This document shows positions 18,752-28,454 of a stretch of DNA of 64,000 bases, piece after piece. The stretch covers positions 62,001 to 126,000 of the forward strand of contig NZ_OCTQ01000002.1 in the NCBI RefSeq assembly GCF_900232905.1. Reading direction: 5' to 3'. Numbering within the stretch: position 1 is the first letter of the stretch; the number at the start of each line of letters is the position of its first letter. Both the position numbers and the translations under genes were made by a program. The DNA is from Miniphocaeibacter massiliensis. Its GTDB lineage: Bacteria > Bacillota > Clostridia > Tissierellales > Peptoniphilaceae. The notes below the pieces were generated by a model. It did not search any database, was not told where the DNA came from, and worked only from the letters and a program-made list of their open reading frames with translations.

Positions 18752-20236
18752 ATGATACTTTTTATTATTGGTTTATTTATGTTAATAGTTGGTGGATATT
18801 TTTATGGACGATTTTGTGAAAAAATCTTTGCTCCAGATGATAGGGAAACACCAGCTGTTAAAAATTATGATGGGGTTGACTATGTTCCAATGAAAGATTG
18901 GAAAAACAAATTAATAGAACTACTAAATATAGCTGGTACAGGGCCTATATTAGGACCTATACAAGGAATTTTATTCGGTCCTATTGCATTTATAACAATA
19001 CCAATAGGTTGTGTACTTGCTGGAGCTTTACATGATTATTTTGTTGGTATGATTTCGATGAGAAATGAAGGGGCTCAAGTTCCAAAATTAGTTGATAAAT
19101 ATATGGGAAAAACTACTAATAAAATATACAATATAATTATATGGTTATTAATGTTACTTACAGGAGTAGTTTTTATATATACCCCTGGTGATTTAATAGT
19201 AAATGATATTCTAAAAATGGATATTAATTCTAATGTAATATGGATAGTTTATGCTTTAATATTATTATATTATGTAATTTCAACTATATTTCCTATAGAC
19301 AAAATTATAGGTAGAGTTTATCCTATGTTTGGAGCTGTTTTAATAATCTCTGCAGTTGGTGTATTTATAGGAATAATTAGGGATGGTGGTGCTAATCTTG
19401 GTAATTTAACAAATACTGGATTACTTTTTGCTAAACATCCTACTGGTCAAAAATTTATACCAGTGTTCTTTATTACGGTCGCTTGTGGTATAATGTCTGG
19501 TTTTCACGGTTCTCAAGCAACTTTAATTTCAAGAACAGTAAAACACGAAAAAGAAGGACGAGGAGTCTTTTACAACATGATGATTGCAGAAGGTTTAATT
19601 GCTATGGTTTGGGCTGCAGGAGCTATGGTTCTATTTAATTCTGGAACAGACGTTGCAACTGGAGCAACTGAAATGGTTGGAATTATTTCTAAAAAATTCA
19701 TGGGAACAGTTGGAGGGTTATTTGCAATTGCTGGTGTAATAGTTCTTCCTATAACTTCAGGTGATACAGCATTTAGAGCTCTAAGATTAATGATAGCTGA
19801 ACAATTTAATATAGACCAAAAGAAAGCTCATAAAAGAGTTATTCTATCTTTAATAATCTTTATTCCTGCAATAGCTATACTATTTTTTGCTAAATCAAAT
19901 TCTGATGGATTTAATTTACTTTGGAGATATTTTGGATTTACAAATCAGTTTGTAGCAGTATTTGCTTTGGCTATGATTACCGTTTACTTAAAAGCACATG
20001 GTAAAAATTACTGGATATCTATGATTCCTGGACTATATTATACATTTGTGGTTATGTCTTATATTTTCCATGCACCTATAGGTTTTGGCTTAGAAAAACG
20101 ACTAGGTTTTAATCCTGAAAGTTATACTATTTCTTATATACTAGGTGCTATTTGTGTAATAATATTCTATGTTTTAATAATGAGAATAACAAATAAAAGA
20201 AAAGATATAATTTTAGAATTGGATAATTTAAAATAA
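18752..20236 (+). CDS. cstA: Carbon starvation CstA family transporter
   Basis: Polytopic membrane protein of the CstA family, which imports peptides or pyruvate on starvation. Many hydrophobic segments, with the family's N-terminal ITPAVxxYDGxDYVPM-like segment (here DDRETPAVKNYDGVDYVPM), AGTGPILGPIQGILFGP and the FHGSQATLISRT block. A TTG at 18698 in frame could be taken as start, but it has no ribosome site. AAGGAGGG precedes the ATG at 18752, giving 494 residues. This is the short CstA form. Monocistronic. Substrate not decidable from sequence. Confidence 0.9.
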   Translation: MILFIIGLFMLIVGGYFYGRFCEKIFAPDDRETPAVKNYDGVDYVPMKDWKNKLIELLNIAGTGPILGPIQGILFGPIAFITIPIGCVLAGALHDYFVGMISMRNEGAQVPKLVDKYMGKTTNKIYNIIIWLLMLLTGVVFIYTPGDLIVNDILKMDINSNVIWIVYALILLYYVISTIFPIDKIIGRVYPMFGAVLIISAVGVFIGIIRDGGANLGNLTNTGLLFAKHPTGQKFIPVFFITVACGIMSGFHGSQATLISRTVKHEKEGRGVFYNMMIAEGLIAMVWAAGAMVLFNSGTDVATGATEMVGIISKKFMGTVGGLFAIAGVIVLPITSGDTAFRALRLMIAEQFNIDQKKAHKRVILSLIIFIPAIAILFFAKSNSDGFNLLWRYFGFTNQFVAVFALAMITVYLKAHGKNYWISMIPGLYYTFVVMSYIFHAPIGFGLEKRLGFNPESYTISYILGAICVIIFYVLIMRITNKRKDIILELDNLK

Positions 20237-20270
20237 AAAACAATGAAGATTTAAATCTTCATTGTTTTTT
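20235..20270. terminator. Bidirectional terminator, cstA and ydcF-like genes
   Basis: Perfect palindrome with 18-base arms (AAAAAACAATGAAGATTT and complement) between convergent genes. Confidence 0.92.
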
Positions 20271-21333
20271 ATTTTAAATACTTACTATTTAAATAATTTA
20301 TTATAACCAAAAACATAAATAATATTGTTAATAAACTTATTTTAATAATATATGATTTTTTCTTCATAAAAATAATTGCAATATACTCTCTTATCATAGC
20401 ATTTGGTAAGTAATAAAAGGCTGTTTTTGCTCCTATTCCAGTAATTTTTAGACCTATTTTTTTCGCATAAATAGCCGCTCTAAAAACATGATAACTACTT
20501 GTTGAAAAAACAGATTTATAATCTTCAATCCCTAATTTATCCATTTTTTCTTTAGAAAACTTGAAATTGTCAATAGTATTTGTTGATTTATCTTCTAAAA
20601 TTGTATCTATCTTGTTTACTCCCTTATTTATAGCATATTTCTGCATTGCCAAAGCTTCTGAAATTGTTTCATCCTTTCCCTGACCACCAGAAAATATAAT
20701 TTTAGAATTCTTACCTTTAATTTTTTGTTTATTGTAAAAATCTATAGCTTTATCTATTCTTCCACCTAGTAGCTTTGATACTTCATCTCCATTTATAAGT
20801 CCGCTACCTAGAACTATAATATAATCTTTATCATATTTAGGACGATATAGTACATACAATATAGATGATAATAAATAATTAAAAAATGATAGTATAAAAT
20901 AAATAAGTATTAGAGTAATATACCCACTTAAATATACTACTATAGGATGAATTCTATCAATATTAAATATTGAAATTATATATAAAACTAATAATAATAA
21001 CCCCATAAATAAAGTCAACATATTTGATAAAGAATGTCTTTCCCTCTTAAATACAATTCTTGCATTTATTAAGCAACCAAACATTAAGATATAGAATCCT
21101 AGTACAAATATCAAACTCACTACAATAAATATAAATACTGCTACTATATTTATAATTATACTTTTAAATATTTGGGTCGCTGCTATTATAGTCAATGAAG
21201 TAAACATTAAAAAAACATTAAAAATAACTCCATTTATTAACCTTGTTCTATCTTGTTTGTAAGATAATATGAAAATTATTAATATTGCTATGGAAATTCC
21301 TAAAATATAATAAAATATGCTTTTATCTTCCAT
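20269..21333 (-). CDS. YdcF/SanA/ElyC-like membrane protein (DUF218)
   Basis: 354 residues: five to six N-terminal helices (about 1-165), then a soluble DUF218 domain beginning at KDYIIVLGSGLINGDEVS with GGRIDKAIDFY, IIFSGGQGKDE and the NTIDNFKFS segment, then a final helix near the C-terminus. Members are implicated in envelope integrity and in S-adenosylmethionine binding; the role is not established in Firmicutes. Monocistronic. Confidence 0.82.
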   Translation of the reverse strand: MEDKSIFYYILGISIAILIIFILSYKQDRTRLINGVIFNVFLMFTSLTIIAATQIFKSIIINIVAVFIFIVVSLIFVLGFYILMFGCLINARIVFKRERHSLSNMLTLFMGLLLLVLYIISIFNIDRIHPIVVYLSGYITLILIYFILSFFNYLLSSILYVLYRPKYDKDYIIVLGSGLINGDEVSKLLGGRIDKAIDFYNKQKIKGKNSKIIFSGGQGKDETISEALAMQKYAINKGVNKIDTILEDKSTNTIDNFKFSKEKMDKLGIEDYKSVFSTSSYHVFRAAIYAKKIGLKITGIGAKTAFYYLPNAMIREYIAIIFMKKKSYIIKISLLTILFMFLVIINYLNSKYLK

Positions 21334-21378
21334 TAATTTCTCCTATTATAATATTTAAAATACAATAATAGTATATAT

Positions 21379-21933
21379 TTAAATGTCTGCTTCTACAATT
21401 GTTTCTATTTCTCCTGTAACAGGATCCATAATATACCCGCCTATTTTTACATCTTTTGGCATTAAAGGATGTTCTCTTAGTAACATAACACTATCCATTA
21501 CAGCTTTTGAAGTAGATTCAAATCCTCCTATCCATGTTTCAACGTCCACTCCACAATATTTCATTGTTTCTATTTCTTCAGGTTTTATTCCCCTTTGTAT
21601 CATTAACTCTTTAACTTCTTTTCCATCTACTATTTTAGCTCCACATTCTTTGTGTCCAATAATCATAATATTTTCAACATTAAGTTTGTAAACACCTATA
21701 AGTAAACTTCTAACAGCTGAACCAAAAGGACTTGTAATAATCCCACCTGCATTTTTTATTAATTTTATATCTCCATTCTTAAAGCCTAATGCAGCTGGTA
21801 GTAACTCTACTAATCTTGTATCCATACAAGTTACAACCGCTATTTTTTTATTTGGATATTTATCTGTTCTATAATCTTCATACTTTTTTTCTTCTATAAA
21901 TTTTTTATTATATTCTAATATTTCCTCTATCAT
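21379..21933 (-). CDS. Beta-class carbonic anhydrase
   Basis: Zinc enzyme that interconverts CO2 and bicarbonate. Counting from the ATG at 21933 (GGAGG six bases upstream), the zinc ligands are C36 in CMDTR, H94 and C97 in GHKEC, with D38 and R40 forming the catalytic dyad. A TTG at 21945 extends the frame by four codons, but it contains the ribosome site itself. 184 residues, a short type-II beta form. Stands alone between ydcF-like and brnQ. Confidence 0.92.
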   Translation of the reverse strand: MIEEILEYNKKFIEEKKYEDYRTDKYPNKKIAVVTCMDTRLVELLPAALGFKNGDIKLIKNAGGIITSPFGSAVRSLLIGVYKLNVENIMIIGHKECGAKIVDGKEVKELMIQRGIKPEEIETMKYCGVDVETWIGGFESTSKAVMDSVMLLREHPLMPKDVKIGGYIMDPVTGEIETIVEADI

Positions 21934-21999
21934 AACTACCTCCAAAAATAAATATTATTAAGATAATATCATAGATAACGTTTTCTAGTAAAGCTAAAA

Positions 22000-22029
22000 A
22001 AAAGAAAAAGAACAAAAACTTTTTCTTTA
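22000..22029 (-). terminator. Terminator of brnQ
   Basis: AAAGAAAAAG/CTTTTTCTTT hairpin with an 8-base loop just downstream of the brnQ stop. Confidence 0.75.
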
Positions 22030-22039
22030 ATAAAGTGTT

Positions 22040-23386
22040 TTATTTTTTTGATTTAAGTTTTATAATTAATAATCCCATTATAAATCCTGCTATAGAAGGA
22101 ATTAACCAACCAAATCCTTCTTTAAATAGTGGTAATATTTTTTGAATTACTTTTAATAATTCTTCTATAATAAAATTTTCTTTTATAATTGAAGGCGCTA
22201 TTTTCAAAGCATCAAAAAAGCTTGCTACTCCTGTAAATAATAATGTTATTTTAAATACTCTTTTATCATTCTTGAATATAGGTGATAAAAATATTAATAC
22301 CATTAAAATTATTGCAAGTGGATATAAAAAATTTAATACTGGTAAAGATAATTTTATAATTGAATTTAATCCTACATTAGATACTAAAAAGCTTACCAAA
22401 GTTACTATACATATAAATTTAAAATAACTTACTCTAGGAAAAATTTTATTAAATGTTTCTGAACAAGCTGTGATAAGTCCAACCGCTGTTTTTAAACAAG
22501 CAATTATTACTATAACAGCTAATAAAACTTGTCCAATAAATCCAAAATAATAGTTTGATATCTGATTTAAAGCTATTCCTCCATTTTCAGATATATTTAA
22601 TTTACCTAAACTACTTGCTCCCATATAAATTAATGATCCGTAAATTATAGACATTAAAATTAATGTAACTATTCCAGATTTCAATGTGTACTTTGCAATT
22701 TCTTTCGGTTCTTTTATTCCCAATCCCTTAATACTTTGTATAACTATTATTGAGAATGCTAAAGATGCCAAAACATCCATGGTATTATAACCACCAATAA
22801 AGCCTTCTGTAAAAGAATTTTTAACAAAACTATCTTGTACTTCTTGTCCAAAAGCATTGCCCATAGGCTTTATAAATACTATTATTATAAGTATCGATAA
22901 TAATACTAAAAAAGTTGGGTTTAAAACTTTTCCTACCCAAACCATAATTTTTGATGGTTTAAGTGAAAACAAAAATGCTATTAAATAAAATATAAATGTG
23001 AATATAAGTAAAAATAATTTCATTTGCTCATCACTTATAAATGATTTAAGTCCTACTTCAAAAGATACTGTTCCTAGCCTTGGTAAGGCAAAAAATGGTC
23101 CTATCGTTAAATATAAAGCTATTGTAAAAAATAAACCAAATTTTTTATTTATTCCACTAGACATTTCATACAAGCCATTTGATTCTGAAATCCCCATTGC
23201 TATGGTTCCTAAAAACGGTAATCCAACTGCTGTTATTAAAAAACCAATCATAGCTGGAATTAAATTAGCTCCAGCATTTTGTCCTAGATTTACTGGAAAA
23301 ATTAAATTTCCTGCTCCAAAAAATAGTCCAAAAAGCATTGAGCCAATTGTTAAATACTCTTTAATTTTATTTCTTTTATTTTCCAT
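22040..23386 (-). CDS. brnQ: Branched-chain amino acid transporter BrnQ (LIVCS family)
   Basis: Sodium-coupled importer of leucine, isoleucine and valine. 448 residues, about 12 hydrophobic helices, with the family's N-terminal LFGLFFGAGNLIFPVNLGQNAG-like signature and the GGYNTMDVLASLAFSIIV block. No T-box leader: only 133 bp separate it from metH, and most of that is the metH terminator. Regulation therefore is not by tRNA-Leu/Ile attenuation here. Monocistronic. Confidence 0.94.
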   Translation of the reverse strand: MENKRNKIKEYLTIGSMLFGLFFGAGNLIFPVNLGQNAGANLIPAMIGFLITAVGLPFLGTIAMGISESNGLYEMSSGINKKFGLFFTIALYLTIGPFFALPRLGTVSFEVGLKSFISDEQMKLFLLIFTFIFYLIAFLFSLKPSKIMVWVGKVLNPTFLVLLSILIIIVFIKPMGNAFGQEVQDSFVKNSFTEGFIGGYNTMDVLASLAFSIIVIQSIKGLGIKEPKEIAKYTLKSGIVTLILMSIIYGSLIYMGASSLGKLNISENGGIALNQISNYYFGFIGQVLLAVIVIIACLKTAVGLITACSETFNKIFPRVSYFKFICIVTLVSFLVSNVGLNSIIKLSLPVLNFLYPLAIILMVLIFLSPIFKNDKRVFKITLLFTGVASFFDALKIAPSIIKENFIIEELLKVIQKILPLFKEGFGWLIPSIAGFIMGLLIIKLKSKK

Positions 23387-23484
23387 ACTACCTCCAAACT
23401 ATATTAGTATACTATAATTATCCTTTATTTAGAAACATATATTGTTACTCTAATGTATCATTATATTAACCCTTACAAAAATAA

Positions 23485-23512
23485 AAAACCCTTTAATTTC
23501 TTAAAGAGTTTT
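23485..23512 (-). terminator. Terminator of the metF-metH operon
   Basis: AAAACTCTTTAA / TTAAAGGGTTTT on the minus strand with one G-U pair, followed by T-run; 8 bp after the metH stop. Confidence 0.82.
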
Positions 23513-23519
23513 ACTTTAT

Positions 23520-25931
23520 TTATAATAAACTTTCTGCATATCTTACAGATTCCATCGCATCTTTTCCATAAAAATCAGCTTTTATCATTTCTGCATATTC
23601 TGGTGTAAGAACTGCTCCCCCTACCATTACTTTAGAACTTGGTGATTCTTTTCTAAGTAATTTTATAGTTTCTTCCATTGCAGGTACTGTTGTTGTCATT
23701 AAAGCACTAAGTCCAACTAGTGGTACCTGTTTTTCTACAACTGTTTTTACTATTAATTCCGGTTCAATATCTCTCCCCAAATCTATTACATCATATCCAT
23801 AATTTTCAAGTAATACTTTCACTATATTTTTTCCAATATCGTGAATATCTCCTTTTACTGTAGCTAACACTATTTTGTATTTTTTTTGAGATTCTTTACC
23901 TTCTTTTTCCAAATGAATTTTTATATTTTCAAAAGCTTCTTTAGCTGCTTCTGCGCTCATTAAAAGTTGAGGTAAAAACAAAGTTTTCTTTTCAAATCCA
24001 TCTCCTACAATATCAAGAGCAGGTACTATTTCTTTGTCTATAATTTCTAAAGGTGTTTTTTCTTTTAAAAGTTCCTTTGAAATTATATTTGCTTGTTCTT
24101 TTAATCCTTTTATTATAGCTTCTTGTAAATTAGAACTTCCTTCTAATTTACTTCCTATATTATTCTTTATAGAAACTACGTTTCCAGTTTCAATATTTGA
24201 AGCAAATTCTATATATTTGCTACATTGAGGATCATAATTTGATAATGCATTAAAAGCATAATAAGTTTTCATCATCTCATGTGAGTTTGGATTCATAATT
24301 GCTGCATCTAGTCCCTTTTCTAATGCCATTGCAAAAAATGTTCCATTTATGAAATCTCTATTTGGAAGTCCAAATGAGATATTTGAAACCCCTAAACTTG
24401 TTATTCCTCCAAAATCCTTTTTTACTCTTTCCAATGTTCCTAAAGTAGCAAGTGCCGATTTAGTGTCTGCACTAATAGTCATTGCAAGAGAATCTATTAT
24501 TATGTCTTTTTTATCTATTCCATAACTTTTTGCACAATTATAAATTTTTTCTACTATTTTAATTCTACCTTCTACATCCTCTGGTATTCCATTTTCATCT
24601 AAAGTTAAGGCGACTACAAGTCCTCCATACTTAGCCACTAAAGGAAAAATGGCATCCATGCTTTCTTTTTTTCCATTTACAGAATTTACCATAGGTTTAC
24701 CATTGTATATTCTCATAGCTCTTTCTAGAGCAATATAATCAGATGTATCTATTTGCAAAGGTAAGTCTATAATCGCTTGAATTTCTTGAATTGATTCAAC
24801 CATCATTTCTACTTCATCAATTTCTGGAAGTCCAACATTTACATCTAGTGCCTCTACTCCTAACTCTTCTTGCTTTACTGCTTCATTTAAAATATAGTTA
24901 ATATCGTAATTTCTAAGTGCTTCTTTGAATTTTTTCTTTCCTGTTGGATTTATTCTTTCTCCTATTAAGACAGGTCTTTTTCCAAACTCAACAGCATGGG
25001 TATAAGAAGATATTAAAGAATTATTTTTCTTAGTAATTTCTTTCACTTCTACATCTTTTGTTTTCTCAATAATTTTTTCTATATATTTTGGAGTTGTACC
25101 ACAACATCCACCAATTATTCTTGCTCCGCTTTTTACAATTTCTACCATTATATCTGAAAATTCCTCAACATCCACATCATATACTGTTTTACCATTTTCG
25201 CTATGTGGTAGACCTGCATTAGGATTTACTATAATTGGCAATGACGAATATTCATTAAAAATCTTAACAATATCTACCATTTGAGCTGGTCCCAAACTAC
25301 AATTCATTCCTACTGCATCTACCCTTAACCCCTCTAGCATAGCTACCATAGAAATAGGATCTGCCCCTGTCATTAAAGATTTACTTTCATCATAAACATT
25401 AGTTACAAACACTGGTAATTTTGAATTCTCTTTTGCAGCTAATACCGCTGCCTTAGTTTCATAGCTGTCATTCATAGTTTCTATAACTATTAGATCAACT
25501 TTATTTTTTACTCCTGAATCAACCATTTCTTTAAACACAGAGACCGCATCTTCAAAGTCCAAATCCCCCATTGGTTTCAACAACTTTCCTGTTGGTCCAA
25601 TATCTAAGGCTATATAATGATCATTATCTTTTCTATCTGTTAATTCTATAGCTTTTCTAACATTATCTACTGCTGCTGATACAATTTCATCTACTGAATA
25701 TTCATTATCCTCTCCTGAAAATTTAAATGAATTAGCTCCAAATGTATTAGTTAATATAATATTTGAACCTGCATCTAAATATCCTTTATGTAATTCTACT
25801 ATTTTTTGAGAATTAGTAATATTCCAAAGCTCTGGAAGTTCTCCTGGTTTTAATCCCATTTCTTGTAATACTGAGCCTTGTGCTCCATCAAAATACACTA
25901 ATTCTTTTTTTATTTTTTCTAATATATTCAT
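23520..25931 (-). CDS. metH: Cobalamin-dependent methionine synthase, lacking the activation domain
   Basis: Transfers methyl from methyl-tetrahydrofolate to homocysteine. 803 residues in order: homocysteine-binding barrel (about 1-290, zinc cysteines in GMNCSLGP and GGCCGTTP), pterin-binding barrel (about 315-560, starting VLIGERINPTG), cobalamin cap (about 590-670) and B12 Rossmann domain with KGDIHDIGKNI and its cobalt-ligand His. The C-terminal AdoMet reactivation domain of E. coli MetH is absent and is encoded by the gene just upstream in the same operon. Last gene of metF - activation domain - metH. Confidence 0.94.
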   Translation of the reverse strand: MNILEKIKKELVYFDGAQGSVLQEMGLKPGELPELWNITNSQKIVELHKGYLDAGSNIILTNTFGANSFKFSGEDNEYSVDEIVSAAVDNVRKAIELTDRKDNDHYIALDIGPTGKLLKPMGDLDFEDAVSVFKEMVDSGVKNKVDLIVIETMNDSYETKAAVLAAKENSKLPVFVTNVYDESKSLMTGADPISMVAMLEGLRVDAVGMNCSLGPAQMVDIVKIFNEYSSLPIIVNPNAGLPHSENGKTVYDVDVEEFSDIMVEIVKSGARIIGGCCGTTPKYIEKIIEKTKDVEVKEITKKNNSLISSYTHAVEFGKRPVLIGERINPTGKKKFKEALRNYDINYILNEAVKQEELGVEALDVNVGLPEIDEVEMMVESIQEIQAIIDLPLQIDTSDYIALERAMRIYNGKPMVNSVNGKKESMDAIFPLVAKYGGLVVALTLDENGIPEDVEGRIKIVEKIYNCAKSYGIDKKDIIIDSLAMTISADTKSALATLGTLERVKKDFGGITSLGVSNISFGLPNRDFINGTFFAMALEKGLDAAIMNPNSHEMMKTYYAFNALSNYDPQCSKYIEFASNIETGNVVSIKNNIGSKLEGSSNLQEAIIKGLKEQANIISKELLKEKTPLEIIDKEIVPALDIVGDGFEKKTLFLPQLLMSAEAAKEAFENIKIHLEKEGKESQKKYKIVLATVKGDIHDIGKNIVKVLLENYGYDVIDLGRDIEPELIVKTVVEKQVPLVGLSALMTTTVPAMEETIKLLRKESPSSKVMVGGAVLTPEYAEMIKADFYGKDAMESVRYAESLL

Positions 25932-25943
25932 ATACTCTCCTAG

Positions 25944-26558
25944 TTAATATATTCCTACTATTGCTGATACAGACTTAGATGGTGTCATTAATAAACTACC
26001 ATTTAAAACTACCCCTATTTTTTTCGTAACTTCTAATGCTTTGAATATATCCACTTGAAGTTCTAAATCTAAATCCCCATATCCTGGACTAAATCTTGGT
26101 TTTAAATTATTACCATTCTTTTCTTCTAAATCTTTTAAAAAACAATTAAAATAATTACAATAATCTTCCACCGCACCTGAACCTATCCCTTGAAATGATA
26201 AAGCTTTAACTGGTGATAAATTACTATATCTTTTTATCTTTCTATCTATTCCTAGACCTATTGTAGAAACAAATACATATATTTCTTTGCACCCTTGTAA
26301 ATTTTTATATAAATTTGCTGAGTTCGTTTTTACAAAACCTAAATCTATTTCGTAATTATCTCTTAATTCTATTTTAAATTTAGAATAACATGTTTTAAAA
26401 GTAAACTCTTCCTTTACTTCATCAAATGATTTTTCTACAAGATCATAAATCTCTTTTGTAGCTGATTTTTTATCCTGTCCCATATATCTTATCATTTCAT
26501 CTTTTCTAAAACCAAAATCTCCTAATTTCGCTTTATGAATATTAATGTTTTCGTTCAT
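25944..26558 (-). CDS. Methionine synthase activation-domain protein (stand-alone)
   Basis: 204 residues resembling the vitamin B12-dependent methionine synthase activation domain, with YMGQDKKSATKE near the N-terminus, RFSPGYGDLDLELQ (the R-x-S/P-G-Y AdoMet-binding motif region) and the end segment LLMTPSKSVSAIVGIY. In E. coli this is the C-terminal domain of MetH that uses AdoMet for reductive methylation of oxidised cobalamin. Here it is separate, between metF and metH, with 12 bp to metH and a stop/start contact with metF, so it probably reactivates the neighbouring MetH in trans. Confidence 0.9.
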   Translation of the reverse strand: MNENINIHKAKLGDFGFRKDEMIRYMGQDKKSATKEIYDLVEKSFDEVKEEFTFKTCYSKFKIELRDNYEIDLGFVKTNSANLYKNLQGCKEIYVFVSTIGLGIDRKIKRYSNLSPVKALSFQGIGSGAVEDYCNYFNCFLKDLEEKNGNNLKPRFSPGYGDLDLELQVDIFKALEVTKKIGVVLNGSLLMTPSKSVSAIVGIY

Positions 26559-27428
26559 TTAATTATTTACTATCTCCGATAAATTATTGTGAATCGCTGA
26601 AGCAATTTCTGGTTTGTTCATTGAATAAACGTGAATACCGTTTACTCCATTTGCATAAAGACCTATAATCTGTTCAGTTGCATAAGCTATTCCCGCTTGA
26701 GCCATAGCTTTTGGATTATGTCCAAATTTATCTACAACAGTCTTAAATCTTTGTGGCAGGTACGTTCCAGAAAGCTCTACAATTCTTTTTATTTGTTTAG
26801 CATTTGTTACTGGCATTATACCAGCTATAACAGGAATATCTATTCCAGCATCTCTTAACTTATATAAAAAATTATACAATATATTATTATCAAAAAACAT
26901 TTGTGTTATTAGGAACTTACATCCCATATCAACTTTGCTTTTTATAGTTTTTATATCGTCTACAAGATGTTCAGATTCTACATGCCCTTCTGGATAACAA
27001 GCCCCTCCTATACAAAAATCTCCAAACTCATTAATATCTTTCATAAGATCACTTGCATAACTATAGTCTCTACTTTTTAAATCTTTCATATGAGAAGGTA
27101 AATCTCCTCTTAAAGCTAAAATATTTTCAATATTATTTTCTTTTAATTTTTTTAATTGATTTATGATAGTTTCTTTATTTGAAGTTACACAAGTTAAGTG
27201 TGCCAAAGAAGTTACATCTAAATTTTTTTGTATATCTGATGCTATGTCTATAGTATAATCACTAGTTCCACCGCTTGCACCGTAAGTTACACTTATAAAA
27301 CCAGGATTTAATTTAGCTATTTCTTTTGTTGCTAATTGTACTGACTCAAATCCTGAACTAGTCTTGGGTGGAAAAACCTCATAAGAAATAACTTGCTTTC
27401 CATTTTTAAATAAATCTATTATTTTCAT
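26559..27428 (-). CDS. metF: 5,10-methylenetetrahydrofolate reductase
   Basis: Makes 5-methyl-tetrahydrofolate for MetH. 289 residues with the EVFPPKTSSG start motif carrying the catalytic Glu, ALRGDLP for FAD/folate binding, GGACYPEGH, and FLITQMFFDN with the folate-contacting region. First gene of a three-gene methionine operon. No SAM riboswitch is seen in the 200-bp leader, only AT-rich inverted repeats. Confidence 0.93.
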   Translation of the reverse strand: MKIIDLFKNGKQVISYEVFPPKTSSGFESVQLATKEIAKLNPGFISVTYGASGGTSDYTIDIASDIQKNLDVTSLAHLTCVTSNKETIINQLKKLKENNIENILALRGDLPSHMKDLKSRDYSYASDLMKDINEFGDFCIGGACYPEGHVESEHLVDDIKTIKSKVDMGCKFLITQMFFDNNILYNFLYKLRDAGIDIPVIAGIMPVTNAKQIKRIVELSGTYLPQRFKTVVDKFGHNPKAMAQAGIAYATEQIIGLYANGVNGIHVYSMNKPEIASAIHNNLSEIVNN

Positions 27429-27563
27429 TTTACTTTCCCCCTGGTTTATTTAATAATATAACAATTTTATTTATCTTACCACTATGTACAGATATAAACA
27501 ATTACTATTATCTTATAGTTGGATATAGTGTAAAATTATATCTGTGATACTTTAAATACTTTT

Positions 27564-27588
27564 TAATAATAAATTTTATTTATTATTA
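27564..27588. repeat. AT-rich palindrome between metF and the SDR gene
   Basis: TAATAATAAA / TTTATTATTA, perfect 10-bp arms with a 5-base loop in the divergent 201-bp intergenic region. A second, longer-range repeat (ACAGATATAA at 27488 with TTATATCTGT near 27535-27544) is in the same region. These may be operators for either gene; no regulator is identified. Confidence 0.4.
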
Positions 27589-27629
27589 AATTGGGTATCT
27601 TATATAACATATAACCAAGGAGGGAATTT

Positions 27630-28397
27630 ATGAAATTAAAAAATAAAGTTGCAGTTGTTACAGGTGCTAGTTCTGGCATGGGAAAAGCCATAGCTCTAGA
27701 ATTTGCAAAAGAAGGTGCAAAAGTTTTTGCCGTTGCAAGAAGAATTGAAAAATTAAAAGAATTAGAAAAGAATTCAAAAGAATATGAAGGAGAAATTATT
27801 CCTATTTCTGCTGATTTAACAGATATGAACGCCTCTTCTCAAATTATTAAAGATGCAAAAATCAGTGCAGGTAAAGTTGATATTCTAGTTAATAATGCTG
27901 GGCTTATGGATAATTTTGCAGCCGTAGGTGATTTTGATGATAAGTCTTTAAATAAGATTTTCCAGCTCAATACTTTTTCTCCTTTCTATACATCTAGAGA
28001 AGCTGTAAGAATATTTGAAGAACAAGGAAGTGGAAATATTATTAATATAGCTTCTGTTGGTGCACTAAATGGAGGAAGAGGTGGTTCTATATACACGGCT
28101 TCAAAACATGCACTAATCGGTTTAACAAAAAATACAGCTTTTATATATGCTAAAAAAAATATAAGATGCAATGCCATATGTCCAGGTGGAGTAACAACAG
28201 ATATTACATCTGGTGAATTTATGCAAAATATAGATCAAAAAGCTCGTGAAATAATTTTACCAGCTACATCTATTACAAATCCTAGATCTGGCTCACCAGA
28301 TGAAATTGCAAAAATAGCAGTTTTCTTAGCATCTGATGATTCAAGCTTTATTAATGGAGATGCAATAGTAGCAGATGGTGGTTGGACTGCTTATTAA
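27630..28397 (+). CDS. SDR-family NAD(P)-dependent oxidoreductase
   Basis: 255-residue classical short-chain dehydrogenase: cofactor motif GASSGMGKAIA (about 12-22), NNAG at about 89-92, catalytic Ser, and YTASK (about 155-159). The C-terminal GDAIVADGGWTAY is common in 3-oxoacyl-ACP reductase, glucose dehydrogenase and hydroxysteroid dehydrogenase relatives, so the substrate is open. AAGGAGGG precedes ATG. Divergent from metF and ended by its own terminator. Confidence 0.88.
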   Translation: MKLKNKVAVVTGASSGMGKAIALEFAKEGAKVFAVARRIEKLKELEKNSKEYEGEIIPISADLTDMNASSQIIKDAKISAGKVDILVNNAGLMDNFAAVGDFDDKSLNKIFQLNTFSPFYTSREAVRIFEEQGSGNIINIASVGALNGGRGGSIYTASKHALIGLTKNTAFIYAKKNIRCNAICPGGVTTDITSGEFMQNIDQKAREIILPATSITNPRSGSPDEIAKIAVFLASDDSSFINGDAIVADGGWTAY

Positions 28398-28425
28398 AAA
28401 AAAGAGGCTAATACCTCTTTTTTTT
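28396..28425 (+). terminator. Terminator of the SDR gene
   Basis: AAAGAGG/CCTCTTT hairpin followed by eight T residues. Confidence 0.85.
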
Positions 28426-28437
28426 AATTCAATAATT

Positions 28438-28454
28438 ATTGACTATCTTTGACT
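28438..28454. promoter_or_regulatory. CtsR operator of hsp20
   Basis: Plus strand ATTGACTATCTTTGACT; it differs by a single base from the 17-bp ctsR operon operator at 5449-5465. It covers the -35 box of the hsp20 promoter. Confidence 0.9.

Noticed and set aside
23387-23519. T-box or other amino-acid leader before brnQ
   Set aside because: Only 133 bp are available, largely the metH terminator, with no T-box sequence or specifier stem.
27429-27629. SAM riboswitch before metF
   Set aside because: No S-box blocks on either strand; the region is mostly A/T palindromes.
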